A stretch of 64,000 nucleotides of DNA, from NCBI RefSeq assembly GCF_029350945.1, contig NZ_JARKMS010000002.1, forward strand, positions 421,984-485,983, read 5' to 3'. Of the stretch, positions 39,227 through 48,626 are shown piece by piece; positions within the stretch are counted from its first letter, which is position 1, and each line of letters starts with the position of its first letter. The stretch is from Maribacter huludaoensis. GTDB taxonomy: Bacteria; Bacteroidota; Bacteroidia; Flavobacteriales; Flavobacteriaceae. A program made the translations under genes and the position numbers. The notes beneath the pieces were generated by a model that saw only the letters and a program-made list of their open reading frames with translations, was not told the origin of the DNA and did no database searches.

Positions 39227-40013
39227 TTGTTAACCCTACATAATAACCTTCGCTACCTCTTACATTGAATACGGTGTTATCTTCAAAGATGAGATATTGG
39301 CCTTTAATTCCCTTTAACTTGCCTTCAAAATTAGGTGTTTTGGTCAAATTAAGGCTTTTTACTTTAGTGGGGTATTGCAATACAGGAAACTGCATTTCTG
39401 TTTCTGAGTTAGATTCTAAGAAATAGGGTATTGCCTCTTCTGGTATATACTGCTTTAATTTATCTCGCCATTCTTGAAGATTTTCGTCCACTACGTTATT
39501 GGTAAGCATAGTGCGCCAATTCGTTTTGTCACCAACATAGTCTTTTAGCGCAACTTCTGTAATACCGGCTAAATACCTATTCGGTACCTCTACAATTTCT
39601 ATCGCTTCATGAGCACCTTGGTCAATCCAGCGTGTAGGTATTTGCCCTTTTCTAGTAACCCCTACTTTTACATTGCTTGAGTTGGCCAAGTAAACAATAT
39701 GAGGTTGTAACTGTACTTTTTTCTCATAAGCCAAATCTCTGTCCTCTTGGTCTAAATGCGCTTTGCTAAGTTCTGGTCTCATAATCCAATCTCCTGCAGA
39801 TGGTATTTCAAAAAAGCAAGTACGGCAAAATCCTTGTCTGTAAATAGGTCGGTCATTACCGCAGTTCAGGCATTGGTGTTTTATGAATTCTATTTTTAGT
39901 GTTCTGTCCAAAACTTGGTTTACGTTTAAAAAGTCGGATTCGAACAACATATAATATTGAATAGGACTTCCAATTTCTGTCTGCATTTTTTTTAGTACAC
40001 CTTCGTATTGCAT
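39219..40013 (-). CDS. DUF2797 domain-containing protein
   Basis: 264 residues. A treble zinc-finger-like cluster, CLNCGNDRPIYRQGFCRTC, lies at about 48-66. A GIY-YIG-like stretch, PHIVYLANSSNVKVGVTR, occurs around 106-123. The family's function is not established. The N-terminal zinc site and the later basic segment would fit nucleic-acid contact, which is inference. It converges on the AsmA gene with an 8-base overlap and has a -7 box at 40078-40085. Confidence 0.88.
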   Translation of the reverse strand: MQYEGVLKKMQTEIGSPIQYYMLFESDFLNVNQVLDRTLKIEFIKHQCLNCGNDRPIYRQGFCRTCFFEIPSAGDWIMRPELSKAHLDQEDRDLAYEKKVQLQPHIVYLANSSNVKVGVTRKGQIPTRWIDQGAHEAIEIVEVPNRYLAGITEVALKDYVGDKTNWRTMLTNNVVDENLQEWRDKLKQYIPEEAIPYFLESNSETEMQFPVLQYPTKVKSLNLTKTPNFEGKLKGIKGQYLIFEDNTVFNVRGSEGYYVGLTIS

Positions 40014-40077
40014 GTAAATTTGGCTTATTGAATTATCTATTTGAAAATGATAGTGAGATACGCTACTTTTAACAATA

Positions 40078-40085
40078 CAAAGATA
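40078..40085 (-). promoter_or_regulatory. -7 box for the DUF2797 gene
   Basis: On the minus strand TATCTTTG fits TAnnTTTG, about 64 bases before the ATG. No -33 TTG at normal spacing. Confidence 0.4.
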
Positions 40086-40092
40086 CCTATAA

Positions 40093-41607
40093 ATGCCAAT
40101 AACCTTATTTAATTCAATAGCCTCATGGTTACTGAAGAAACGATATCATCAGATAGAACTTTTTTTGAAATATCCTAATGAGGTTCAAGAAGAGGTTTTA
40201 TTGCAGTTGCTTGAATTTGCAGAAGATACAGAGGTTGGTAGAGCTTACGATTTTGAATCTATTGAATCTTATAGAATCTTCAGGGAGCGACTGCCTATTG
40301 TGTCGTATGAAGAGGTGCAGCCTATTATAGAACGCACTAGAAAAGGTGAGCAGAATTTATTTTGGCCTACCAAGGTAAAGTTGTTCGCCAAAAGTAGTGG
40401 TACTACAGATGCCAAAAGCAAATTTATACCTGTTAGTGCAGAGGCGTTAGAAGACTGTCATTATAAATCAAGTAAAGATTTGTTATGTCTTTATTTGAAC
40501 AACAATGAAAATTCCCAATTATTTACGGGTAAGAGTTTGCGCCTAGGGGGTAGTAAAGAGCTTTATGAAGATAATGGTTCTTTATTTGGTGACTTGTCCG
40601 CTATTTTAATAGACAACATGCCCTTGTGGGCAGAGTATAGTAGTACGCCAAGTAATAAGGTGTCCTTAATGAGCGAGTGGGAGAGTAAGCTAATGGCTAT
40701 CATTCACGAAAGCGTTCAAGAGAATGTAACCAGTTTGGCGGGCGTGCCTAGTTGGATGCTGGTTTTAATGAATAAGGTATTGGAAGAAACCGGTAAAGAA
40801 AATCTATTTCAAGTTTGGGAAAACTTGGAGGTATATTTTCACGGTGGGGTAAATTTTAATCCTTACAAAGAGCAGTATAAAAAGATATTGCCAAAGAGAA
40901 ATTTCAGATATTATGAAATCTATAATGCTTCTGAAGGCTTCTTCGCTATTCAGGATAGAAACGGAGCAGATGATTTATTGTTGATGCTGGACTACGGAAT
41001 TTTCTATGAATTTATTCCAATGGATGTTTATGGTTCTTTTGACGAAGAGGCAATACCCTTGTGGGAAATTGAATTAGGTAAAAATTATGCCATAGTAATT
41101 ACCACCAATTCAGGATTATGGCGCTATAAAATTGGGGATACGGTACGTTTTACTTCTAAAAATCCGTATAGAATAAAGGTTACCGGTCGTACCAAGCACC
41201 ATATTAATGTATTTGGTGAAGAATTAATTATTGAGAATGCCGAAGAAGCATTAAAAATAGCCTGTGCAAAAACCGAGGCTGAGATAATGGATTATACGGC
41301 AGGTCCTGTTTTTATGGTAGGAAAAGAAAAAGGAGCCCATGAATGGGTTATGGAGTTTAGAACTTTGCCTAAAGATTTTGATGCTTTTATAGAGATATTT
41401 GACAATGCTTTAAAATCGCTTAATTCTGACTATGAAGCAAAAAGATTAAATAACATTACCCTTACTGCACCAAAAGTTCACAAGGCGCGCAAAAACTTAT
41501 TTTATGACTGGTTAAAGAAAAATGATAAGCTTGGCGGGCAACATAAGATTCCAAGACTTTCTAATAAAAGAGACTATTTAGAAGAACTTTTGCGAATGAA
41601 TAAATAA
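40093..41607 (+). CDS. GH3-family acyl-adenylating enzyme
   Basis: 504 residues. The adenylate-forming fold shows the ATP-binding stretch FAKSSGTTDAKSKFIP (about 97-112), then YNASEGFFAIQ and VTGRTKHHINVFGEELI near the C-terminal subdomain. Plant GH3 enzymes join amino acids to hormone acids. Bacterial members are common in Bacteroidota, but their substrates are mostly unknown. It is single, with a divergent DUF2797 gene upstream. Confidence 0.92.
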   Translation: MPITLFNSIASWLLKKRYHQIELFLKYPNEVQEEVLLQLLEFAEDTEVGRAYDFESIESYRIFRERLPIVSYEEVQPIIERTRKGEQNLFWPTKVKLFAKSSGTTDAKSKFIPVSAEALEDCHYKSSKDLLCLYLNNNENSQLFTGKSLRLGGSKELYEDNGSLFGDLSAILIDNMPLWAEYSSTPSNKVSLMSEWESKLMAIIHESVQENVTSLAGVPSWMLVLMNKVLEETGKENLFQVWENLEVYFHGGVNFNPYKEQYKKILPKRNFRYYEIYNASEGFFAIQDRNGADDLLLMLDYGIFYEFIPMDVYGSFDEEAIPLWEIELGKNYAIVITTNSGLWRYKIGDTVRFTSKNPYRIKVTGRTKHHINVFGEELIIENAEEALKIACAKTEAEIMDYTAGPVFMVGKEKGAHEWVMEFRTLPKDFDAFIEIFDNALKSLNSDYEAKRLNNITLTAPKVHKARKNLFYDWLKKNDKLGGQHKIPRLSNKRDYLEELLRMNK

Positions 41608-41674
41608 TGTGCTCCATTCACACTAGATTTTGACCTAATCACAACAAAGTTTTATATTTTTTCAATACTTAATT

Positions 41675-41682
41675 TACATTTG
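41675..41682 (+). promoter_or_regulatory. Possible -7 box and structured leader before the 41862 gene
   Basis: TACATTTG at 41675-41682 would start a leader of about 175 bases. The leader holds a 10-base direct repeat TGTAGTTAAT (41693-41702 and 41718-41727) and an inverted repeat GTTGTAGT (41716-41723) / ACTACAAC (41756-41763). The intergenic stretch 41608-41861 holds nothing else recognised. Confidence 0.35.
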
Positions 41683-41861
41683 TCTTCTAAAATGTAGTTA
41701 ATAGATTACGCGTTTGTTGTAGTTAATTTCTGGGATAGTTTTTCCTATAAATTGGACTACAACGATAATTTTAAGCGTGTAAACAATTAAATGGGTGTTA
41801 ATGGAGTTATTATTCCAACTTGCTTAAGTAAAACTTAACCAAAACTATAAATACTATTATT

Positions 41862-42419
41862 ATGGCAGAGAGATTAGTGATTGTTTCCGATATGTGGGGT
41901 GCTAAGAAAGGACTATGGATTACATCGTACTTAGGGTATCTTCAACAATATTTTGATATTACTTTTTATGATAGTCAACAACTTGCCAATTTAGATATAC
42001 TTATACAGACCGAAGAGAACGTGCATAATGCTTTTTTAGAAGGAGGCATTGACACTGCGGTATCTCATTTACTTAAAAAAGAAACGGAGCCTTGTTACTA
42101 TCTAGCTTTTAGTACTGGTGCTAGTATTGTTTGGGAAGCTGCTAAGAAAGGTTTGCCGGTTAAATCTTTATATGGCGTTTCTCCTACTAGAATACGTAAG
42201 AAGAACGATAGGCCAAATATTCCTTTTCAATTGGTTTACGGTGCTAACGATGCATTTAGACCAAGTGAAGAATGGGCTGATAAACTAGGTATTGAAATGG
42301 AGGTTTTACCAAATTACGGTCATACACTATATACCGATGAGAAAATTATACAAAAGGTTTGTATGGACTTGCTCCAAGAAGTTACTAAAATTACGCCACA
42401 GGTGAAGAAAGTGGTTTGA
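41862..42419 (+). CDS. Small alpha/beta-hydrolase-like protein
   Basis: 185 residues, not matched to a named family. A possible catalytic triad can be read: Ser in YLAFSTGASIVW (in place of the usual G-x-S-x-G), Asp in VYGANDAFRP and His in PNYGHTLYT, in the order expected of alpha/beta hydrolases. The lid region is absent or short. No signal peptide, so probably cytoplasmic. A palindromic terminator follows. The function is unknown, and the fold assignment is inference from the spacing of motifs. Confidence 0.75.
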   Translation: MAERLVIVSDMWGAKKGLWITSYLGYLQQYFDITFYDSQQLANLDILIQTEENVHNAFLEGGIDTAVSHLLKKETEPCYYLAFSTGASIVWEAAKKGLPVKSLYGVSPTRIRKKNDRPNIPFQLVYGANDAFRPSEEWADKLGIEMEVLPNYGHTLYTDEKIIQKVCMDLLQEVTKITPQVKKVV

Positions 42420-42442
42420 AAAAATATATGATTATAAAGCAT

Positions 42443-42478
42443 AAAAAAAGCGAAGATTTAAATCTTCGCTTTTTTTTA
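42443..42478. terminator. Bidirectional terminator between the hydrolase-like gene and clpX
   Basis: A perfect 17-base inverted repeat (42443-42459 / 42460-42476) is centred on GATTT-AAATC, with a GCGAAG core and A/T tails on both sides. Confidence 0.9.
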
Positions 42479-42499
42479 TATCTAAGAATAATTGAAATT

Positions 42500-43735
42500 T
42501 TAAGAAACCGCTTTTAGTTTTTTAATGGTATCGTGAGATAACATTTCTTCGGCATAGGGCTTTGTTACTTTAAAATTACTATCTCCTGAACTTGGCATTT
42601 CAAACATTGCATCTGTAAAAATAGCTTCACAAAGAGATCTTAAACCTCTAGCTCCAAGTTTATATTCAATGGCTTTATCTACTATATAGTCTAAAGCTTG
42701 GTCTGTTATGGTAAATTTAATATCGTCCATAGCAAACAGCTTTTCATATTGCTTGATAATAGCATTTTTTGGTTCGGTCAAAATAGCTCTTAACGTTTTT
42801 TTATCTAAAGGATTCATATGTGTAAGAACAGGAAGCCTTCCAATAATTTCTGGTATAAGTCCAAAATCTTTTAAATCTTTAGGTATGATGTATTGCAATA
42901 AGTTGCTATCATCTAAGAAGCTGTCAGATTTAGAAGCGCTATAGCCTACCGCTTGCATATTTAAACGCTTTGTTATTGCACGCTCAATACCGTCAAAAGC
43001 TCCACCGGCTATAAATAGAATATTTTCTGTATTTACTTCAATGAATTTTTGATCGGGATGCTTTCTTCCTCCTTTAGGTGGAACGTTTACCGAAGTACCT
43101 TCCAATAACTTTAAAAGTCCTTGTTGTACTCCCTCTCCAGAAACATCTCTTGTAATTGAAGGATTGTCGCTCTTGCGGGCAATTTTATCGATTTCATCAA
43201 TAAAAACGATACCTCTTTCCGCTTTTTCCAAATTGTAGTCCGCAGCTTGCAAAAGGCGGGTCAATATACTTTCTACATCTTCGCCTACGTAACCAGCCTC
43301 GGTAAGTACGGTTGCGTCAACAATTGCCAATGGTACATTAAGTAATTTTGCAATGGTTTTGGCCATTAAAGTCTTACCTGTACCGGTTTGACCGACCATT
43401 ATTATGTTACTTTTTTGAATTTCCACATCATCTTCTTGAGAAGATGGTTGTAGTAATCTTTTGTAGTGATTGTAAACTGCAACGGACATTACCTTTTTGG
43501 TGCGCTCTTGTCCTATGATAAAAGTGTCTAAAAATTCCTTTATTTCCTGCGGTTTTTTCAGAACAAGTTCAGAAGAAAGATCGTTGGTCTTTGTCTGTTT
43601 TGACTCTTCTGCAACAATGCCATGGGCTTGTTCTATACAACGGTCGCAGATGTGTGCGTCTAGACCGGCGATCAACAAGTTTGTTTCAGGCTTTTTTCTA
43701 CCGCAAAATGAACATTCTAAATTTTCCTTTGCCAT
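42500..43735 (-). CDS. clpX: ATP-dependent Clp protease ATP-binding subunit ClpX
   Basis: 411 residues. N-terminal zinc-binding domain with Cys8, Cys11, Cys30 and Cys33; AAA+ module with Walker A GQTGTGKT and Walker [14 protein letters not shown]-type ClpP contact loop represented by the region after KRLNM; sensor-2 GARGLR. ClpX unfolds substrates and feeds them to ClpP. It is the last gene of the tig-clpP-clpX series, 88 bases after clpP. Confidence 0.97.
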   Translation of the reverse strand: MAKENLECSFCGRKKPETNLLIAGLDAHICDRCIEQAHGIVAEESKQTKTNDLSSELVLKKPQEIKEFLDTFIIGQERTKKVMSVAVYNHYKRLLQPSSQEDDVEIQKSNIIMVGQTGTGKTLMAKTIAKLLNVPLAIVDATVLTEAGYVGEDVESILTRLLQAADYNLEKAERGIVFIDEIDKIARKSDNPSITRDVSGEGVQQGLLKLLEGTSVNVPPKGGRKHPDQKFIEVNTENILFIAGGAFDGIERAITKRLNMQAVGYSASKSDSFLDDSNLLQYIIPKDLKDFGLIPEIIGRLPVLTHMNPLDKKTLRAILTEPKNAIIKQYEKLFAMDDIKFTITDQALDYIVDKAIEYKLGARGLRSLCEAIFTDAMFEMPSSGDSNFKVTKPYAEEMLSHDTIKKLKAVS

Positions 43736-43823
43736 TATCTATCTTCTCTATTCTATTCCTTAACGATCAAAAATCGTTTTTGGTTTAAATGTCATTAAAT
43801 TATTTGATTCAATCAGTCCGAAA

Positions 43824-44504
43824 TTATTTTTTCTCCCTTACCAATATTTCATCAATCATACCGTATTTTAAAGCTTCATCAGCTTTCATCCAGTAATCAC
43901 GGTCACTATCATCACGTACTTTTTCAATATCAGTACCTGAGTGTTCAGCAATAATTTGGTAAAGTTCGTCTTTCAGTTTCAAAATCTCTCTAGCTGTAAT
44001 TTCAATATCACTAGCTTGACCTTGTGCGCCACCAAGTGGTTGGTGAATCATAACACGAGAGTGTTGCAAGCCACTACGTTTACCTTTTTCACCTGCGCAT
44101 AATAGTACAGCGCCCATAGAAGCGGCCATACCTGTACAGATAGTAGCAACATCAGGAGTAATAAATTGCATGGTGTCATAAATGCCTAAACCTGCATATA
44201 CACTGCCGCCTGGTGAATTGATGTAAATTTGTATGTCTTTTTTAGCATCAACACTTGCTAAAAACAATAATTGTGCTTGTATAATGTTGGCTACTTGGTC
44301 GTTAATGCCAGTACCCATAAAAATGATGCGGTCCATCATTAAACGCGAATAAACGTCCATTGCAACTATGTTCATAGAGCGCTCTTCAATAATATTGGGC
44401 GTCATGTTCGTTGGGTACATGCTGCTCATAATAGAATCGTAATAAGTGCTGCTAATACCTTGGTCGTTTATAGCGAAATTCTTGAATTCTTTTCCGTAAT
44501 CCAT
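43824..44504 (-). CDS. clpP: ATP-dependent Clp protease proteolytic subunit
   Basis: 226 residues. Catalytic Ser129 in TGMAASMG, His154 in MIHQPLGG and Asp near 198 in RDDSDRDYW. An N-terminal extension of about 20-30 residues is longer than in the mature enzyme and may be cleaved. It forms tetradecamers with ClpX or ClpA-type partners. It lies between tig and clpX; a hairpin at 44530-44563 separates it from tig. Confidence 0.97.
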   Translation of the reverse strand: MDYGKEFKNFAINDQGISSTYYDSIMSSMYPTNMTPNIIEERSMNIVAMDVYSRLMMDRIIFMGTGINDQVANIIQAQLLFLASVDAKKDIQIYINSPGGSVYAGLGIYDTMQFITPDVATICTGMAASMGAVLLCAGEKGKRSGLQHSRVMIHQPLGGAQGQASDIEITAREILKLKDELYQIIAEHSGTDIEKVRDDSDRDYWMKADEALKYGMIDEILVREKK

Positions 44505-44529
44505 AAATTGTATGTCTATATTTTAGAGT

Positions 44530-44563
44530 AAAAAAAGGTGCCGAAAATTTCATTTCCGGCACC
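44530..44563 (-). terminator. Terminator or attenuator between tig and clpP
   Basis: GGTGCCG (44537-44543) pairs with CGGCACC (44557-44563). On the minus strand the stem extends by about four more pairs including a G-T, and seven T residues follow. clpP begins 25 bases beyond it with no -7 box recognised in between. Confidence 0.75.
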
Positions 44564-44592
44564 GTAAAGATACTTAATTTATTGTTTGGAAT

Positions 44593-45915
44593 TTATCCGT
44601 AAACTTCTTTCACGAAATTTTCATAGGTAACTTCCTTTGTCTTAAGGTTCGCTTTTTCCTTGTAAAGATTCAATAGTTTCTGACTCATCAATTGTTCCGA
44701 CAGTCTTTTTACTTCATCTTGGTTGCCAAGAACCCTAGCGGCTATAGAATCTAACTCTTCCTCTTTAGGGTCAAGTTGGCCAAATTGTGCCATTTGAGAA
44801 CGAATAAATCCTTTGGAAAATTCTTTCAACTCATCAAATTGAACTTGAAGGTCATTGTCACGAATTATTTTACCTTCAATAAGTTGGTAACGTAATCCTT
44901 TTTCAGATTTGGCATATTCTTCAACAGCTTGCTCTTCTGACAATGGCTCTTCACCGGTCATTTGAATCCACTTTGTCAAGAAACCGGTTGGTAATTCAAA
45001 TTTTGTATTTTCAATAAAATACTCGGTAACGTCATTTAATAACTTTTGATCGGACTGCTGCTCAAATTGTTTTTCTGAATCTTCTTTGATACGCTCTTTT
45101 AATTCCTTTTCAGATTTTACGCTGTCAGGGCCAAATAGCTTATCAAATAATTCTTGGTTTAGCTCAGCTGCTTCTCTTTCGTTAATTTCAGTAATGGTAA
45201 ACGTAACTTCGGTATCAAGAGATTCTGCTTTTTGCTTATCAATACCCAAAGCGCTAGATAGCATGTGGTCTTCATTGAAAAGACCTTTGGTCTTTAAAGT
45301 AACAACATCACCAACTTTTTTGCCTTTTAAAGCGTCTAAAGCTTTTTTGCTTTTCAACTTGCTGGTCTCGATCATTGTTGTGCTGTCGATCTCTTCGGCT
45401 TCATTGGTAAAAGTTCCGCTTACTTCATCGTTCTTGCTAACAACATCTTTGCTTACAAGTTTACCGTATTGTTTTTGAATACGTTCTACTTGCTCATCGA
45501 TCATTTTCTTGTCTGCAACAATTTTGTATTGAGTAATTGCTTTTTTAGTTTTTAAAGAAACTTCAAAATCAGGAGCTAAACCTAATTCAAACTCAAAAGC
45601 CAATTCATCTTGGTCCCAATCAAAATTATCTTGTTGTTTTGGTAACGGGTTACCTAAAACGTCCAACTTTTCTTCGGTCAGGTATTTGTTAAGATTGTCT
45701 TGTAACAATTTATTTACTTCGTCTACCAATACGGCCTTGCCATATTGCTTTTTGATAAGGCCCATAGGAACTTGGCCTTTTCTAAAACCAGGAATATTAG
45801 CTTGCTTCTTATAATCCTTTAAAATGGTGTCTACCTTATCTTGGTAATCTTCTTTCGTGATAGCAACTTTAACTACTGCATTTAAATCGTCTATCTGCTC
45901 TTTCGTAATATTCAT
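44593..45915 (-). CDS. tig: Trigger factor
   Basis: 440 residues. The N-terminal ribosome-binding domain (about 1-115) has the signature GFRKGQVP at about 43-50. The PPIase-like middle is present but diverged (about 150-245). A helical C-terminal chaperone domain completes the protein. It binds nascent chains at the ribosome exit. It carries a clear promoter at 45951-45981 and heads the tig-clpP-clpX series. Confidence 0.95.
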   Translation of the reverse strand: MNITKEQIDDLNAVVKVAITKEDYQDKVDTILKDYKKQANIPGFRKGQVPMGLIKKQYGKAVLVDEVNKLLQDNLNKYLTEEKLDVLGNPLPKQQDNFDWDQDELAFEFELGLAPDFEVSLKTKKAITQYKIVADKKMIDEQVERIQKQYGKLVSKDVVSKNDEVSGTFTNEAEEIDSTTMIETSKLKSKKALDALKGKKVGDVVTLKTKGLFNEDHMLSSALGIDKQKAESLDTEVTFTITEINEREAAELNQELFDKLFGPDSVKSEKELKERIKEDSEKQFEQQSDQKLLNDVTEYFIENTKFELPTGFLTKWIQMTGEEPLSEEQAVEEYAKSEKGLRYQLIEGKIIRDNDLQVQFDELKEFSKGFIRSQMAQFGQLDPKEEELDSIAARVLGNQDEVKRLSEQLMSQKLLNLYKEKANLKTKEVTYENFVKEVYG

Positions 45916-45950
45916 TCCTTAATATCTATTTGCATGTGTAAAATGGGATG

Positions 45951-45981
45951 CAAAAATACTATATTTTGCAAAGTCCACCAA
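45951..45981 (-). promoter_or_regulatory. Promoter of tig
   Basis: On the minus strand TTG (45981-45979), a 20-base spacer and TATTTTTG (45958-45951) fit the -33/-7 pattern. The start codon follows 35 bases later. Confidence 0.7.
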
Positions 45982-46015
45982 TTTTTTAAAGTATTGAATT
46001 TCAAATCACAAGCAA

Positions 46016-46363
46016 CTATGACTTGTCATCTTTTAACAGTGTAAAAAAGATTGATTGCAAAAATGAGAGCAAGAGGCTAAAAATCAATGCCCACCAAATG
46101 TTGCCGACCGCAAACCCATCAATAAGTTTGTCTGCCAATAATATGATTATAGCGTTAATGATCAATAGAAAAAGACCGAAGGTAATTACGGTTACGGGTA
46201 GCGTTAAAATCACCAAAATAGGTTTTACCAGCAAGTTTAAAATACTTAAAACAACTGCAACGATTACCGCGGTAATAAAGCCGTCTACAGAAACATTTGG
46301 CAAAACGTTGGCTAAAATGATTACGGCTACTGCGCTTAATAGAATTCTCAAAATTAATTTCAT
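46016..46363 (-). CDS. Four-helix membrane protein, phage-holin-4-2 family
   Basis: 115 residues, almost entirely four hydrophobic helices (about 3-22, 28-52, 56-80 and 88-110), with short basic ends. It matches the PF04020-type family found in most bacteria. Despite the family name there is no lysin, phage gene or other prophage sign nearby, and the role is unknown. The gene follows the hydrolase gene on the same strand after 26 bases, so the two are probably co-transcribed. Confidence 0.88.
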   Translation of the reverse strand: MKLILRILLSAVAVIILANVLPNVSVDGFITAVIVAVVLSILNLLVKPILVILTLPVTVITFGLFLLIINAIIILLADKLIDGFAVGNIWWALIFSLLLSFLQSIFFTLLKDDKS

Positions 46364-46389
46364 GGCTTATCGTATTATATGGTTATATT

Positions 46390-47166
46390 TTATTCTTGGT
46401 TTAAAAAGGTAATTGTTTTTTCAAAGAATTGTTTGGGATTTTCTGCATGTAACCAGTGTCCTGCATTTTCAATAGTTTCAACGGTTGCTTTAGGGAAATG
46501 ACGATGTATAATTTCAAAATCGTTATTGGCAACATATTCAGATTTATCTCCTCTTAAAAATAAGGTCTGCCCATTAAAGCTATCCGTGCTATTGATGTTG
46601 TCGCCAATTTCCTCCATCTTATTGCTCAGTACTTTTAAATTAAATTTAAAGCAAAGTTTTTTGTCTTCGTTTCTTTGAAGATTTTTCAATAGAAATTGTC
46701 TGATGCCCGGGTTGGAAAGATGTTTTTTTAACTGTTCATCGGCATCTTTTCTTGATTTTAAATTGGTGGTATCTATAGCGTTTAAACCGTTAATTATTTC
46801 TTGATGATGTGGTGGGTAATACTTTGGTGCTATATCCGCAATGATTAATTTATTTACTCGCTCTGGGTAAGTGCATGCAAATTGCATTGCAGTCTTGCCA
46901 CCCATAGAATGACCAATTAAGGCGGTATTTTCTATGTTGTGTTCGTCTAAATAATTTAGAAAATCATTTGCAAGTATGTCGTAATCAAAATCTGGCGAAT
47001 GAAAACTTTTACCATGATTTCTTTGGTCGATCAAATGTACGCAAAACCCATTTTCTGCATACAATGTGCCAAGTGTTTTCCAATTGTCCAGCATGCCTAA
47101 AAACCCGTGTAGTATGCACAGTGGTTTTCCTTCTCCTAAAATTACCGAATGTAATATCTGTTTCAT
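46390..47166 (-). CDS. Alpha/beta-fold hydrolase (YbfF-like esterase)
   Basis: 258 residues. Oxyanion-hole HGFLG near the N terminus; nucleophile Ser in GHSMGG; acid in LRGDKSEYV; His in NAGHWLHAE near the C terminus. The size and the DQRNHGKS block match the YbfF-type esterases. The natural substrate is unknown. The start overlaps pdxJ by four bases, so translation is coupled. Confidence 0.92.
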   Translation of the reverse strand: MKQILHSVILGEGKPLCILHGFLGMLDNWKTLGTLYAENGFCVHLIDQRNHGKSFHSPDFDYDILANDFLNYLDEHNIENTALIGHSMGGKTAMQFACTYPERVNKLIIADIAPKYYPPHHQEIINGLNAIDTTNLKSRKDADEQLKKHLSNPGIRQFLLKNLQRNEDKKLCFKFNLKVLSNKMEEIGDNINSTDSFNGQTLFLRGDKSEYVANNDFEIIHRHFPKATVETIENAGHWLHAENPKQFFEKTITFLNQE

Positions 47167-47876
47167 TTTAACCTATGTAAGTACATGTTTACTACGTTGT
47201 CCAAGCCTAAATACAGTGCTTCGCTTATAAGAGCGTGGCCAATAGATACTTCTAGTAAGTTAGGAATATTTTTGGCAAAATATTGAATATTGTTCAGGCT
47301 AAGGTCATGACCTGCGTTAATGCCCAGGCCTAGTTCGTTGACACGTATGGCGGCTTCAATGAATGGTTTTATAGCTTCTTCTTTATTGTTATCGTAATCT
47401 GTTGCGTAACTTTCTGTGTATAATTCTATTCTATCTGTGCCAACCGCTTTTGCGCCCTCTATCATTTTTGGGTCTGGATCAACAAAGATCGAAGTGCGAA
47501 TACCTGCATCTTTAAAGGTTTTGATAACGTCGGTCAAAAATGCTTTGTTTTTAACCGTGTCCCAGCCAGCATTAGAAGTAATGGCGTCTACAGCATCGGG
47601 TACTAGTGTAACCTGTTCTGGTTTTACCTCTAAAACCAATTCAATGAATTTAGGAACCGGATTGCCTTCGATATTGAATTCTGTAGTTACGGTTTTTTTT
47701 AAATCTCTGGCGTCTTGGTATCTAATATGGCGTTCGTCCGGTCTGGGATGAATGGTGATGCCTTGGGCTCCAAAACTTTCTAAATCTTTAGAGACCTTAA
47801 GTAAATCTGGAACATTGCCGCCACGGGCATTTCTAAGAGTTGCAATTTTGTTTACGTTAACGCTAAGTTTTGTCAT
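47163..47876 (-). CDS. pdxJ: Pyridoxine 5'-phosphate synthase
   Basis: 237 residues. TIM-barrel enzyme with N-terminal [17 protein letters not shown], then [20 protein letters not shown] and [11 protein letters not shown]. PdxJ condenses 1-deoxyxylulose 5-phosphate with 3-amino-1-hydroxyacetone phosphate to give pyridoxine phosphate. It is first in a minus-strand set with the hydrolase and holin-like genes and divergent from the CBS-nadK set. Confidence 0.97.
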   Translation of the reverse strand: MTKLSVNVNKIATLRNARGGNVPDLLKVSKDLESFGAQGITIHPRPDERHIRYQDARDLKKTVTTEFNIEGNPVPKFIELVLEVKPEQVTLVPDAVDAITSNAGWDTVKNKAFLTDVIKTFKDAGIRTSIFVDPDPKMIEGAKAVGTDRIELYTESYATDYDNNKEEAIKPFIEAAIRVNELGLGINAGHDLSLNNIQYFAKNIPNLLEVSIGHALISEALYLGLDNVVNMYLHRLK

Positions 47877-47903
47877 TATGTCTTATTTACCTTTTAAGAG
47901 TAT

Positions 47904-47911
47904 CAAAAATA
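47904..47911 (-). promoter_or_regulatory. -7 box for pdxJ
   Basis: On the minus strand TATTTTTG matches TAnnTTTG, 27 bases before the pdxJ start. No clear -33 TTG. Confidence 0.45.
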
Positions 47912-47968
47912 CAAATAAGGCACGCCTTTTGATATTATTAATTGTTATTTTGCGTTATATAAAGGTCT

Positions 47969-48625
47969 ATGAATATTCAAGAACATATCATTACGAATTT
48001 ACCGGTATTCGATATTAACGATACCGTTGAGAAACTCTTGCAGTTTTTTCATGATACAACGTATTCACATATTGCTATTCTGGAAGACGGGAGGTTCTTG
48101 GGCCTTTTTTCTGAAATAGATGCCGATGGATTATTAGCTGATGCTAAAATTGATGAATTCAGGTATGAGCTGCAAAACTTTTTTGCCCGTAGAGATACCA
48201 ATTGGTTAGATGTGTTAGAGGTTTTTGCTAGAAACGAGGCCAATTTGCTTCCTGTTCTTAATGAAAAACAAGAGGTAGCCGGTTATTATTGCTTAACACA
48301 TGTTGTTGCCGAGTTTATTGACACGCCTTTCTTTACCGATCCCGGTAGTATTTTGGTGGTTGCAAAAGGTTTTAAGGATTATTCGTTCAGTGAAATTGCT
48401 CAGATAGTAGAAAGTAACAACGCTAAGCTTTATGGTGGTTTCATAACAGACACGCAAAATGACATTATTCAGGTAACCTTGAAAATTACCGCCAATAATT
48501 ACAATAAAGTGGTGCAGACCTTTAGGCGTTACAATTACCATATTATTTTTGGCAACAGTGATGATGAGTTTTTAGAGGACCTAAAAAATAGATCGGATTA
48601 CTTGGATAAATACCTTAATGTATAA
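47969..48625 (+). CDS. CBS-domain protein coupled to nadK
   Basis: 218 residues. The N-terminal half (about 1-120) is a CBS pair (INDTVEKLLQFFHDTTYSHIAIL, GLFSEIDADG, LLPVLNEKQEVAGYY). The C-terminal half (about 135-215) has an ACT-like alternation of strands and helices (GSILVVAKGFKDYSFSEIAQ). CBS pairs often bind adenine nucleotides. The stop is one base before the nadK ATG, so a regulatory or sensing role in NAD(P) metabolism is plausible but unproven. Confidence 0.9.
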   Translation: MNIQEHIITNLPVFDINDTVEKLLQFFHDTTYSHIAILEDGRFLGLFSEIDADGLLADAKIDEFRYELQNFFARRDTNWLDVLEVFARNEANLLPVLNEKQEVAGYYCLTHVVAEFIDTPFFTDPGSILVVAKGFKDYSFSEIAQIVESNNAKLYGGFITDTQNDIIQVTLKITANNYNKVVQTFRRYNYHIIFGNSDDEFLEDLKNRSDYLDKYLNV

Positions 48626-48626
48626 T

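Noticed and set aside
43762-43778. Inverted repeat AACGAT / ATCGTT between clpP and clpX
   Set aside because: Only six base pairs and no T run on the relevant side, so it is too weak to call a terminator or operator.
45086-45478. A 130-codon plus-strand open frame within tig
   Set aside because: Antisense shadow of the trigger factor gene; low-complexity Ser/Leu composition.
46016-46363. Holin-like gene as a sign of prophage
   Set aside because: The family is widespread in bacteria, and no other phage gene, attachment site or integrase is nearby.
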